DNA from: Aphrocallistes beatrix
Lineage: Eukaryota; Porifera; Hexactinellida; Sceptrulophora; Aphrocallistidae
Reading direction: 5' to 3'
NCBI GenBank assembly: GCA_963281255.1
Contig: OY725495.1
Location: 4,712,001 to 4,776,000, forward strand
DNA length: 64,000 bases
The position numbers and the translations under genes were made by a program. Below the pieces are notes generated by a model that saw only the letters and a program-made list of their open reading frames with translations, did not search any database and had not been told where the DNA came from. Positions within the stretch are counted from its first letter, which is position 1; each line of letters opens with the position of its first letter. Shown here piece by piece: positions 1-30,600 of the stretch.

Positions 1-688
1 GTTTAGGGCAGAGAGTTTCTTCCGGTCAGCCTATATAGGATGGTTTGATTGAAAAAATGAAAAAAGTGTTCCAGTTATTACAGCCTTTACTACCTCATTA
101 CTCTGTACCTGGGTTGAATATATCGCCGAATTTCAAATGCAACCCTTGTACACATATCGCTCTTCCTGTTTCTTCCCTTTCGGGTTCTGTGAAAGAGAAG
201 AAATAGAAAGAGAGATGTGTGTTCAAGGATTTCTGCCACTATCTCTACGGAAGTCAGCTTTAGTTCATATCTTTCTAAGAAATACAGTGGAATTCGCTTA
301 TTAGCAACTCGAGTTTTGCTCATAAAATGGTTGCTAATAAGGGAACAGAATTAACACAAAATCTTCACCTGGGACCTGAAGATTGGTTGCTAATAGAGCA
401 ATATTGCTAATAAGGGAATTCCACTGTACTTCACTCAATGATTTCAAGCACTCATAAATCCGGTACCAGAAATTATAATGAAAGTGGTTACAATCTTATT
501 TGGATATTTAACATCTTATAAATTTAGTTGTTATCCCTATCCCCCGGAAAAAGAATAAACGAGTTTCACATTCTTTTACCAATTTTGGTATCCTAGGTAA
601 ATTCTATATAATCCCCCGAACACCTTCTGTAGTGTATATATGAAAATATTGAAACAATGACCAACCATATTCTAGCTTTAATTATACG
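1..688. other. Intergenic start of the window
   Basis: Apart from the family C MITE, no gene, promoter box or RNA gene is recognised. The segment upstream of 689 has no clear TATA box. Confidence 0.5.
283..428 (+). mobile_element. Family C MITE (CAGTGGAATTCGCTTATTAG)
   Basis: TA-flanked; ends complementary for about 20 bp (GGAATTCCACTG). Confidence 0.86.
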
Positions 689-17942
<17,254 letters not shown>

Positions 17943-18188
17943 ACTGGAACTAACCCTGGAACTAACTTTACCCGCCCTACTCTCGCTCCCTTTGTAGCTA
18001 TACTGTGATATGCTGTGTGCTGACTAGTGTATATTTGTTGAGGAATGTATATTAATAATTGTATTTGAAGCTGATTGGTTGGTGGGTGTGAGGTGTGAAT
18101 GGTTGTTGAGAGGTGTTAAGGAATGTTATCAGAACAAACTTAGCAATGCAAGATAGTTTGTTGATTCAATGAAAGCAGAATTGATATA

Positions 18189-18324
18189 GTTAAGTCTCCA
18201 GGAACGGAATGGTTCCCATACATAGAAGCTAATACTAAACTTCATTGGTTAATTGGGAACTCCGCTTAATCGGGACAAAATATCTGGGACCAAAATGTCC
18301 CAATTAAGCGGAGTCACCCGTATT
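18189..18324 (-). mobile_element. Family A MITE, degenerate
   Basis: Lies between the Tec and TSNAXIP1-like genes. GGAACGGAATGG, ACATAGAAGCTAATAC and CCGCTTAATCGGG remain; the left end is lost. Confidence 0.7.
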
Positions 18325-18650
18325 TCTAAATTTAGAAATACTCTCTGTCTCTAGTGTTATTTTGGTAACGTACGAACTTTAGTATATTTACGTTTAATCT
18401 AATGAGAGAAGTCAACTAATTTATTGAATCTCATAATGCACAGTTCAGTAAACTGAAATGCTAAATTAGTCACTAGCGTTTAGCTCTGTTATGACGTCAC
18501 CAGGAAATCTAAAAATAGGAGCAGCATCCAGTCAACAGGTTGTTTATTTGCAGATTATAGAAGTGTCAACAACAACAACATTGGGAGCTATAACTCTATT
18601 TTTAGAATGTCACTGCGAAACAGGCTCTCCCTAGCAACACGTCAAAGACA

Positions 18651-21600
18651 ATGGTATGCAACCCGAACTCTTCTACATTCCTTTCTAAGCCTCGGTTGGT
18701 AGGAATGTTAGAGGATTATTTGGAACGAGAATTGAAGCTGATTGGTTCCGATACTCCGACACCAAATCCAGCCAGGCTCCAGGTTATTTTAGTAACAAAA
18801 TATATTATTAGAATATTAAATGAGAGATTTGAAGTTTCTGACGTCTTTAGAATCTATCGTTTGATTGGTCCAATGATTTAGATTCAATAAAATAGTTGTA
18901 TGTAATTGATTGGTCAGAAACGTAATTCTGATAACTGATGCATCGATTCTATTTATAGATTCTATTTATAGGCACATCGTGAGGTTTTCGAGCATTTGAC
19001 TGGAGAATTCAGTTCTTTCAAACCTCTGATGTCTGCCATTAAGCAGGAATACGACACATACATATCACACCTTGAAGAGACAGTGGAAGTAATTGATCCA
19101 CTCAAGGTCCACTTCTTCACACCTTTAAATTGTATTAGAATTAAATTCTATTGTCAGTTTAAATGTTTTATTTAGATGAAAATCAAACTTTTAGAAGAAG
19201 AAAATGAAAGAAATCTACTGGAGAACCAAAATGTTGAGAAAGAAGGTTAATTTTTCACTTCATGCTTTCTCTGTAAAATATTTTTAATCACTTACTTTAG
19301 AAATTGAAAGGTTGAAAGATGCAAATAAGGATCTAGAATCAACAATTCACACCCTTAGGTAAACATATTTTGACACATGTATTGTTTGAAAACATTATTA
19401 TAATATTGTAATTGCTTTCAATGAAATACAGTTGTTAATTTCTATTATTAGATTGAAATATTATTTAAAAGATTGTATTATTGAAATATTACTAATCTAT
19501 TTTGAAGGGAAATATATCTCACGTTTATCCTTGCGCAATTGTTGTTTTATTTGTATTTACTTCATCTTCTCTTTCATGTCTATTTTATCCCGATTATTTG
19601 TTATTTCATATCATGTTGTTTACCAAAACAAACAAGAATACTTTAAAGTTAAAAAACAACTATTATCATTGCATTTTAAGTTGACCAATCAAATGCATTG
19701 TAAGACAGGAAATTTATAAATATTAGTAATAATGCACGTGTTTCCTATCAAATGGTTTATGACACATTTAGATTCTTCTGAACTAAATATAGATTTGTAT
19801 TATAAACTGTTAAATCTTTTGATCTGCGTTTTTAGGGAAATATAAAATTTAAATTTTTCTTCAAATTAATTGGAAGTAATTTATCATTATTTATAGAGTT
19901 TAAAGTGAGTACACAGATTAGGGAATTTTCTTGTTAATTAATATTATAAATATGGTGCAATTGCACTTCAAGTGATCGAAAGGATGGAAAGAATCTATGC
20001 CATCATTATCCACTCTCTATCATCAAGTGCTTGTTTATATTTAGATTTTCTAAAAATAAGTTTATATAATATCTAATTTTATTCGGTAAATCATATACTG
20101 CATTTCCCTAAATAGTCCCCTGGTATTTATTTCTTGCGTTACATGAGATATCCGCCGATATTTCAATACAGATATCATTCACCGAATATTCTGGTCTGTG
20201 AGTGTGTTATATCAGTGTAAATCAGTTGGCGGGCAACCTTAATACTTAAGTGGGCCACAAATCTGTCAATTCTTGTTATGGTCACATCACAATGACCGTA
20301 GCAAGAACTGACATTAGAAACCTACACTGCCTGAACAAAAGTATTCGTACACCCCATCATTCCCCATACAAATAGTTATAACACTGATTTATTTTGCGAG
20401 TCAAGGTATTTAATTGGTAAGAGATACGCTTAATTTAACTTCAAATTCGAATTCTCCTATTCGAATTACTCACTTTTTAATATTTCAACTTGTTTACACT
20501 CCCACAAGGTTAAAGATTTTCAGACTGTGCCACCTCATACCACCAATGCCATCATATACAATGGTGATCACTCGCGACATGTGCCATAGGAAAGCAAATG
20601 CTGCAAATACTTAATCTTGAAGAAGAGTAATTAAGGAAGCAATGTCACAACTATACTTATAAAAGCAAAAATAAGTAAAGTGAATTGAATCATTATATAA
20701 TGATTATAGAAAATAAATGATATTCAACAGCAACTTCACACCAAAATTAGGCGGGTCCATTTTGTATTACAGTCACTAACACGCGGGCTCCATAATAGAG
20801 TGATTGAAAAGAGTCGCGGGCATCAAATTTAGTCTCGTGGGCCCCAGGTTGCCCACCGCTGAGGTAAATATATTATGAGATATTTCAGTGAAATATAATG
20901 CTAGTACAGTCGAAATCTGAGTTTTTTTTCAAGCCCCCCCTGCTATGAAATCAATTGAACAAAAAAGATTGTATTCATGAATAATATGATTGTTTGTTTA
21001 CCAAATAACCAAAAAAAGTTTATTTCGTCTGTATTTTTGATAATTATTAACTAAATAGACAAATTGACTCACATTATATTTACAGTCGACTCCGCTTAAT
21101 AGAGTCACATCGGTCAGAGGATATTTTTCCCGATTAAGCGGAGAACCCTATTAACCGAAAATATTTTGTATTAGCTTCTATGTGTGAGAGCTATTCCGGT
21201 CCTGCCAAAAGTGACCCGATTAAGCGGAGTCGACTGTATATTCATTTGTTTTTATTTTTGCATATTTATGATATAATAAACAACTAATCTCTCTTCCTTG
21301 ATAGAGAATCACATAAAGACAACATTGCACAGATAGAAAAGCTAAAAGCTGAGCTATCAGCTCAGTATATTCTGTACAGAAACGAGGCAGATGCCAAGAA
21401 AATAGTTATTTCAGATCTGAACGAACTGAAGAAATCACAGCAGGTTAACGGAACATTCTATTTGTAACCATGGCGACGCGAAATTTCTAAAATACAGTAT
21501 ACCCTCGCTAATCCAAACAGCTCTGTTCGAATGATCGAAAAAATCGTTCGGATTAGTGAAATAACACTATTTCAATAGGGCATTAATTATAATAAATTTG

Positions 21601-24600
21601 TATCGTTAGAATATTAAGGATATTATTTCGCTATGATTGCTTATTTAACGAAGTTTCTCTTTGATAAATTTAAGTTTTAAACGTTTATTCAAAACATAGA
21701 GGCGAATAATATTATATTTTGGGTGTTCGAGTTTCAAGAATGAAGTGTTCGGATTAGCGAGAGTGTACTGTAGTATTTTCCAGATCTTTATAGTTAAATT
21801 TAGTAACTCCAAGCTTCTATTCTGTGAGCTAAAATTAGGAATTTCTTATAATTTAAATTATAATACATTGTATAGCAATTCTTCAGTGATCCCTTAAAAT
21901 TTCATAAAATCGAAATTTATTATTGTTAAAATAAATATGTATAAAAACCTCGTTAAACAAACACGGATAATCGAAACTTCAGATAATACGAACAGATATT
22001 TATCCTACGTAATCCTGGGGGTACAGGGGTACATGTACCCCTACTTTGTCGCTTGGGGTACACTAATATCCATCGCTTCACTCCCTCTAAATAATATGTA
22101 CTCACTTTTGAATATAGATTTGCGCCCTTGATCCTACGGAGGAAAGTTATGTAAATAATTCCAGTTAATACGAATCCCGGATAATATGAAAATATTTCTA
22201 CCGTCCATGGTGTTTGTATTAACAAGGTTCTACTGTAATCTGAAATGCAATTTGAAGAATTTTCTTGTGATTAAATCATCCCCGATTTTTGTTTAAGTTA
22301 TTTTATATCCAACCCTTAAATTAGATATCTAACGAAAACAAATATTTATGCAATTCTTTATTTTGTTATTTGAAGCAATTGTTTACAAAGATAACAAAAT
22401 AAAAAGCAGCAGCGCTGTATACAAAAAATAATTGTAAGTAATTCTGCCTTATTCAAATTTGGAAAGTCCGATGGTTTCTTCCTCGATTGTAGAAGACATG
22501 CCCCTCGAATTGAACTGGTAAATTTCATTGATCAGTCTTTTCTTCTCTTCTTGCAGCATCTGTATCTCTCTCTTCATCTCTTCAATTGTATTTCCTTCCT
22601 CGATATCTCCATCACGTTCGCGCTTACGGAATTCCTGTGCCGCTTTTCGGTTGTTATGTTTCTTCCTCACAACTAAGATGGCATCTCTTTCACAATCTCG
22701 GATGTTGCTAGCCTCTTTTATGGGTTTCAATACTTGTGAGAAATCAACTTTACAAACTTTGTCTTTATCAACGCAATCAATAAACGAATGAGTGCGATGG
22801 TAAGAATTAGAATGGTTTCTAAGACAGTTTTGTAGCAAAATAGGACGGAACAGTTCAAACTTATCTTTATCACCACTCTTTCCCACCTTCCTGCTGTCTT
22901 TTGGAACCCTCATTTGTAATTTATTATTTACAATTTCCAAATTTTTAATCAAAGGAAATATGCACTTTTATACCTGACTATAGTTGCAATATTTGACTAA
23001 AAACTACCTTCAGAACTGATTATAATTATCTGCCTACTCTTACTGCCTAATCAGAGTATCCGAGTGGTATTATTAAGCATGATTATACCAAATCCAGGAA
23101 AAAACTGTACTTTTTGGCTTTGTAATTTCCAGACTGAAAAATTCCAGTCCGTTTGTGCCATTATTTTCAAAACATGAATTTTGTAACTGTCCCTTGAGAT
23201 AAAGTAGATTTGTTGTTGAATTATTTCTCAGACACATTTTTAGACTTTTTGCAATGTCCCTTAAAATAGGTTTATTCCGCCCGTAATTCCTCTCTTTGCA
23301 AGAGTTTAGAATATAATCACTTGAAATTTTTGTGAAAGTATATCCAAAAGTGACCCGATTAAACAGTGACCCTATTAAGCGGAATCGACTGTATTTATAA
23401 AAACCTCCTTAATACAAACACGGATATTCGAAACTCCAGATTATACGAACAGATATTTTATCCTACGCATGGGCATAAATCCTGGGGGGGTACAGGGGGT
23501 ACATGTACCCCTACTTTGTCGCTTGGGGGTACACTAATATCCATCGCTTCACTCCCTCTAAATAATATGTACCTGTGCCTGTGAGAAATCAGTAAGTGCG
23601 AAAGGGGAATTTCAGGGGATGAAAATTCCAGGGACACCATTCAAATAGAACTTCATAAAATTTGGTAGCACGGCTTCCTACGCTATTATCTTAGGTCTAT
23701 GACCAATATAATGGTAGAAGAAGCACACTACTGAAATGAGTGTTGATGTGCACAGGTCATCCGTTCGTAATTCAGAATGTAATAACTTGAAACTTTTTGT
23801 ATATCTGTAGGTACATAAGCAAGGTTCCATCCAATCAGTTGCGATGTGTAAATTTAGAACAATTTTGATCTAAGCGCTTGAAAATATTCAGAGGAATGTT
23901 TAGAAAATCTGGATGAAGCTTTGTACATGTAATTAAATCACCATGGTTACGTAACATTTTTGTGCTACGAAAGTGCGAGAATCGCGCTTGTTATAAGTAA
24001 ATATCTTAGCCAATCACTCAATGATTCCTAACAAAACGTAGAATTTAAAAAGTTCCTATTATTAGAAATGCTAAATGGATTTCGTTATACTAATAACTTT
24101 ACATAGTATGAAATACAATTAAAATAATTTTTCTTGAATTTGACAAACCCGATTTTAATGTAAATTTATCAAAGAGAGTTATTTCATTTGTTTATAAATA
24201 GAAGGTTCAGTGAATACCAATTCAAACAAACAATATTTTATTTCAGAACTTTATTACGTCAGTTTGTGATACACATTTCATATGGACATGATTTTGCCTG
24301 TGTCAAATTTGGACAGTTGTCTCGAATGTTGGTGAAGGCGGACTCCTTGTCTTTAGCAAATAAATTTCATTTTTTAGTTCTTTCTTCTCTTCTTCTAACT
24401 CCCCCTTTTCTATTTCCATTTCTTTAATTTTTTTTTCTTCCTTTTTCTCCGCTTCACTTTCGCGATTACGGAAAGACCTCGCTGCGTTTCGGTTGTTGAA
24501 TTGTTTCCTGATTTCCATAACAACCTTCTTCTCACTTTCTGGAATGTCTTTGGCCTCTCTTATGGGTTTTAAGACTTTTGAGAAGTCGGCTCTACACACT

Positions 24601-27600
24601 TTATCAGCATCAATACACCCAGTATAAGTGTTCATCATATGGAATATGGGATTGTGTTCATTATGGCAACGATCTTCCAGAATAGGGTAGAGTAGTTCAT
24701 GTCTTTCTTTACCACTATTGCTTCCTCTCCGATCTCTTGAAGTCATTTTAAATATTTCAGCAGGTTTTGATGGAACAAATATTTGCCTTTTTATAGTAAC
24801 GAGAGTTGCGCGTTGGGAGAATACCTTGAAGTACCCCAAATCTGCTGAATAATTTTACTACTTCGAAACTCTCTCGGCGCTCTTATTAAGCATGATTCAC
24901 TAAATCCTGGAAACGACTGTACTTTTCGGTTTCTGTACTTTCCAGGCAGAAAATCTCCGGTTTGCTTTGCGCAATTATTTCTCGTGACAAACTATTTGGA
25001 CTCTCCTCTCAGAATTATTATTATTTGTGTGTCTGACACATTTACGAGTATGTTGCAATCTTCCTTAAAATAGAAATAGATAATAATTTTAGTGCATCTC
25101 CTAGTATATAGGACCTTGTCAAGATGGTGTAACGTATGTCCGTCTGCTCGCTCCTGGAAATTCTATTGGACCAAATTGGGCCAAATTTGGACCATATTTT
25201 CCTTATATGGTGGAGATTTGAACCTAGGTGTCAAAATGTATTAACCAATCAGAATCCACGGATTTAAGTTCGCTTTGATTTATTGCTAAATATGGATTAT
25301 ACCTAACACAATGCATATATCATAATGACTACCTAAGCTTGAAATCTGATTGGTTGACATGGAGAAGATAGAAAATAGAGTTATTACTACTAAGCAGATC
25401 TCTTAACAAATCCTGGAAGGTACTTTTCTCAATGTACATTCCAGACAGAAGTTCATGTTACGTGACACCATTATTTCTTGTGATTACTAATAAAAAGCCT
25501 TTCCCTCGAAGTGAATATATTTCCACAATGAAACTCCCTTTACTGTATTCTATAGAGTGAAACTTTCTCAATTATAAGCAACAAATTATTCGAATTAAGA
25601 ATTGCTAAATTAAGATGGCCATTCTAAATTTATAAATCTATTTTTAGCAACCAGAGGATAATGTTAAGGAGAAGGAAGATCCCATTGTCTTAAGAATGGC
25701 CCTCAAACAAGCTAGGTTGGATCTGAAACAGAATCAAAGAAAGTTGACTCAGGTAACTAAGGTGTTAAGTGGCTGTATGTGGCACACGACAGTTTTAAAA
25801 TAGAGCTAAAGCTATAAATAACCCATCACGTAATAGTATAATTATAAAATGGTTTGCCTTTTTAAATGATGTTTACTATTTATAGATAATAGCAGACTAT
25901 GGAGACGTGGTACCGAGAAAGGAATTTGACGATTTGAGCTCACAATTTGAAGCTCAGAAAGAGAGCTATGATTCTCTCGTGCAAGATTTCACAGGTCTAA
26001 AATTAGATTTTGATGTTCTAACAGATTCAAACAGGCAGACTTTGCTAGAGAAATCTTCTATTGTGTCGGATTTGGAGAGGATTAAAGGGAGCGCCACTCC
26101 TAGGCCACAATGGGGCAGGTAATCACACATTCCAATCTACCAATACAGGTGCTATGTACAGTCGACTCCGCTTAATTGGGTCAACCGCTTAATCGGGACA
26201 CTTTTGGTAGGACCGGAATAGTTCTCACACATAGAAGCTAATACAAAATATTTTCGGTTAATAAGGTTCTCCGCTTAATCGGGGCAAAATGTCCTCTGAC
26301 CGATGTGACCCTATTAAGCGGAGTCGACTGTATGTGTGAGAGGGATTGAGGAAATGTTTTAGTTAATAGTGATCAACATTTATTCCAAAACGCGCTTCGC
26401 AGATAGCGAACATTTTGTCCTTATAAGGCGCCCTCGGGCGTTTATTATTACTTCACCAAACCATAGTTAGATCTAAATATATAATTATTGAAGAATGACA
26501 AAGATGAATAGCTATGTTTTATTGCCCTATCACTGTTTAGCATTAGTCTACAGTACTCCTAACTGCCCAGCACATTCCTGTAACACAATACGTAGTCATC
26601 TTATATGCTTGTCATATAATTAGCATACTATCCCGTTCATTTCACTACCATTGTATATGTCCAGTGAATGGATAACTGTACTGTTTATGAACAGCCACGT
26701 AATGGTATATGAATCTCGGAGTTTTAATCAACCGATGTTTCGTCGAAAATTTTCGCTGAAGGATTTTTCACCTAACGGATTTTTCGTCGACGGATGTTTC
26801 GTCGGTGATATTTCTTTGAATGAAATCATTGAATCCTCACTTTCATTCTCCCATTCATTCTAACAAATAATAAATGACAATCACCCACCCCCTCACGAAA
26901 TTAAAAAAACCACTCTCGCGTGCCATTTGATATTATTTCAAACTCAAAATACCCACTTTCTCTTTGCTCTTATACAAAATACTCTCCAAAATGTTCACTC
27001 TCACTCCTACCAATTCTATCCAGCTTTAGAACAATATTAATAGAAATGGGAGAGCTATGGATAGCTATATTCAAAGCCGGTTTCTTGTAATGAGAAAATG
27101 ATACTTGCAATGTTCACACTTTTATTTGCGTTTTGATGTAACGTCTGCGGGCAACCCACATTATTTTGATTTTAAATAGTTATTATGTATAATTATTACC
27201 TGAAAATCTTTCCATCAGTTCTTATGCATAATGCGTATTTTACACAATAACTGATTCGTCGTTTAACTGTAACTTATCAACGTACAGTCGACTCCGCTTA
27301 ATAGGGTCACTGTTTAATCGGGTCAACCGCTTAATCGGGCCACTTTTGGCAGGACCGGAATAGCTCTCACACATAGAAGTTAATACAAAATATTTTCGGT
27401 TAATATGGTTCTCCGCTTAATCGGGGCAAAATGTCTTCTGACCGATGTGACCCTATTAAGCGGAGTCGACTGTACTAATATAAGAACTGTCTCGTGTTGA
27501 GGATATGACACATCATAAATGTAGAATCAAGTAGTAGACTGTCCTTAAAAAATATTTTCAATTTGACTTACTATTCGAGGCTTGAGATTTAACTCTAATT

Positions 27601-30600
27601 GCAAGGACCAATTGTATTATAAAGGAATTGAATGATCTTAGTTTGTATTTGTTTAATTTGGACCAGGAATATTGATAACTCATTCCGGTTGAATCATTTT
27701 GGGCGGGGGATCCCTATAAATAGGTACAAACTATAAATAGAATGTATCAGTGGTTTGTGACAATGGAGTGTTTGAGAGTGAGTATATTCCCTTGCCATCT
27801 TTAATCTAGAGAATTGGAACATTTCGGTGCTTAATGGAATCAAAATACGTTGATAAACAAACAAACATAAAATGTATGTTATAAACCTATTTTGATGAGT
27901 AATAAAAATTGTTTACACCAGATATGGTAACTATCTGAATAATCACATTTTCAAAACATTATTTCTTCTTAAAATAATGTAATGCCTAGAGATGTACGTA
28001 TAGGTTCTTGCAAAAACATTTTTTTTTTAATTAATTAAAATATTTTTTGAGTGGGGAAATTTAAATATTATCACCTTTCTCATTATTTGTTTCATCCCAT
28101 TTAGAGATGAATGTGTCTAGTTACAAAACAAGCCATTGGAATGTTATTGTCTCACGATGAAATATGTGATTTATAATATTGTACTTTGTCCGTAGGGGGC
28201 GTGACAAGAATTCCTGAAAGATAATTTCATAAGAACATGCTTCTAAATAATTGCTCAAAATTCTGATTTACGTATTCTCCTTTCAATTCCATTCCCACAA
28301 TGGAGGTAGGATAGAACTATCCTTCAAAAATAGTCTCTAGCACATTCTTTGAATTTATTTACTTTATGCATATAGTGTAAACAAAAACAAGCTCACTATT
28401 TAATGCCTACATTCCAATGTTCATGTCCCTAACAACTTGCCAGTTCTTTGATCAGTCCGAACAAACAAACATTGAATCACATCGTTTTAATAATATGAGA
28501 TATATTGACGTAGGTTCGATTCGTCACATATTTTAAAATGTTCATTTTGATGCTAGAATATTAGTCCTATAAATGTTTAATTTCAGATACAGTGGAACCT
28601 CCGTAATCCGACATTTCTCTAAACCGACATTATTTCTGTTTACGGATCGTTTTTCTATAGAGAACAACCTCTATAATCCGACACCTCGCTATTCCGGAAT
28701 CCGACAATTTAATGATTTTCCAGTAATGCAAATTCGACCTCTATAATCCGACAATATTTTCTTCTATCCAATAATGTCGGATTATGGAGGTTCCACTGTA
28801 TCTAAATTTAGCTACAAGAGCCATTGCCATTCACCACATCTCCATTCTATCTCTGCAAAACAGCAGAAACCACCAAATCATAACTAGACAGTATTACTTT
28901 GTATTAGTGATTGAGTGTTATTCAATTTAAACGGAACGGCTCGCACAAATTCACTAATGCAACCTTGGAGCAATGTTCTCTCGCCTGCTCACCAATTCAC
29001 TTAATTACCATCGTAATTTGGGCTGAAAATTTATTGTCTAAAGTTTCCCTACTAACAGATTTGATTTGACTTGATATGGTTAACAGTATGCTTGAGTATG
29101 TTGCACAATTATATCAGTTGACTCAACCAACGCTTCGTATCACTTTTGTTATCATTCATTATTGAATAATGCTTTCATTATCTTATTATGTTGTAAACCA
29201 AAGTAATTGCAATTTTTGAATTTGTAATTAATTACTATTGTGATGGTGCCATCTTCTAATTGAATTCAGTTCTCCATTACTGCAAGTCTGTGTCTCATTT
29301 CGTCATCTTATTTCAAATGAACATTCACTATATTCTTAGGATAATATATTGGAACATCAGTTAGGTGCCCTGGGGGGGGGGGGGTGGGGCAAGAGTAGAG
29401 AGTAGAATTAAATATTTATTTTGAAATATTGAAGATCAGAAACCTTTTTAACTTTTGGAGTTCTGGTGTTGTGCAGTACTTCCAGGATACATATGTGTCA
29501 GTTGAAAACATGTTCCTGAGAATTTTTCTAATTTTAAATTTACATTATAATATTGTGACCTTATAACTGCTGAATGCTGAATAGAGGAACTTCACAGTAT
29601 TATTGTCATACATTCCAACCTAAGCCATGATAAAAGCGGGACGCAGCGTTGAATTTCGCGGGACATTCCGGATGCAATAGAGAAATACTATACGTATATA
29701 TATTTAAAATAAGCGGGATATAATAGGTCAATTTCATGTGTAAAAGCGGGACACACGTGAAAATTAGCTCAATAGAAGAGTGAATAAGGCGGGACGTCCC
29801 ACCAAAACGGGACAGTTGGCAAGTATGCACTGTGAACTGAGTGAGACCTAGGCAGACGAGCATATAGTGGATAGGACACAATGTGACTTTTTATGTAACT
29901 GAATTCCGTACGCAATTTGATTGGTCAATAGGATGAGGAAGCTTAATCTGATTGGAGGGCTTTCCTCGATCGTCACTCCTATTTATACGTTACAGATGTG
30001 CTGGATTTTTCGATGATGACAAATGGGCCGAATGGACACAGAACACCAGCAGCTCTGAGAAGGTAGACGTTCTATTGGCTCAACTCTCTGGACTCACTTT
30101 GGAGGAAATCAGAGCAGGAGACAAGTTCCAAGGATTAGTATGTGCTTAGTATTTTATTTGTTTATTAAATTTACTCATTCTTGCTTCTATAATTTCAATT
30201 CATTTCTGTTCCTACTCTACCGAAATTTCACTGTTACCTCTATCAGTGAGGTCTCTATAATTGGGAACCTCGTTATGCGGTGAAATTTAGGCAATCTTTA
30301 TTCGTTTCCATACGAATTAACCTCTATATGTGGGGAATGGGGGAGAAAAAAATTTCAGAATTATTTCCCATTCTAGTTAGCCTCTTTAATTGGGGATAAA
30401 GTGGTGAAAGAGCTGTATTCTGGACACAATTTGCTTTTCGTAATAAGGTTGGATCTTAATTTGACCTGAATTGAACTAGAAAGCAATTTTCAGATCATCT
30501 GGGTTGATAATATTTTGATCGAAAAATGAACGAAATAGATGTATTATAGACCTAAAAATGACAAAAAATGACTTGAATTTATTATACAGTCAGGGTCGCT

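Larger units (their letters stand above)
26333..29995. other. TSNAXIP1-like intron 7, no gene seen
   Basis: Holds MITEs, a fragment of the GC-rich-headed repeat (26390-26445), an iterated TTTCGTCGA stretch (26715-26805) and a G-run at 29371-29382. No ORF with family resemblance. Confidence 0.55.

Noticed and set aside
26651-26863. 70-aa ORF in TSNAXIP1-like intron 7
   Set aside because: It translates an iterated TTTCGTCGA stretch, so its length is a by-product of repeats.
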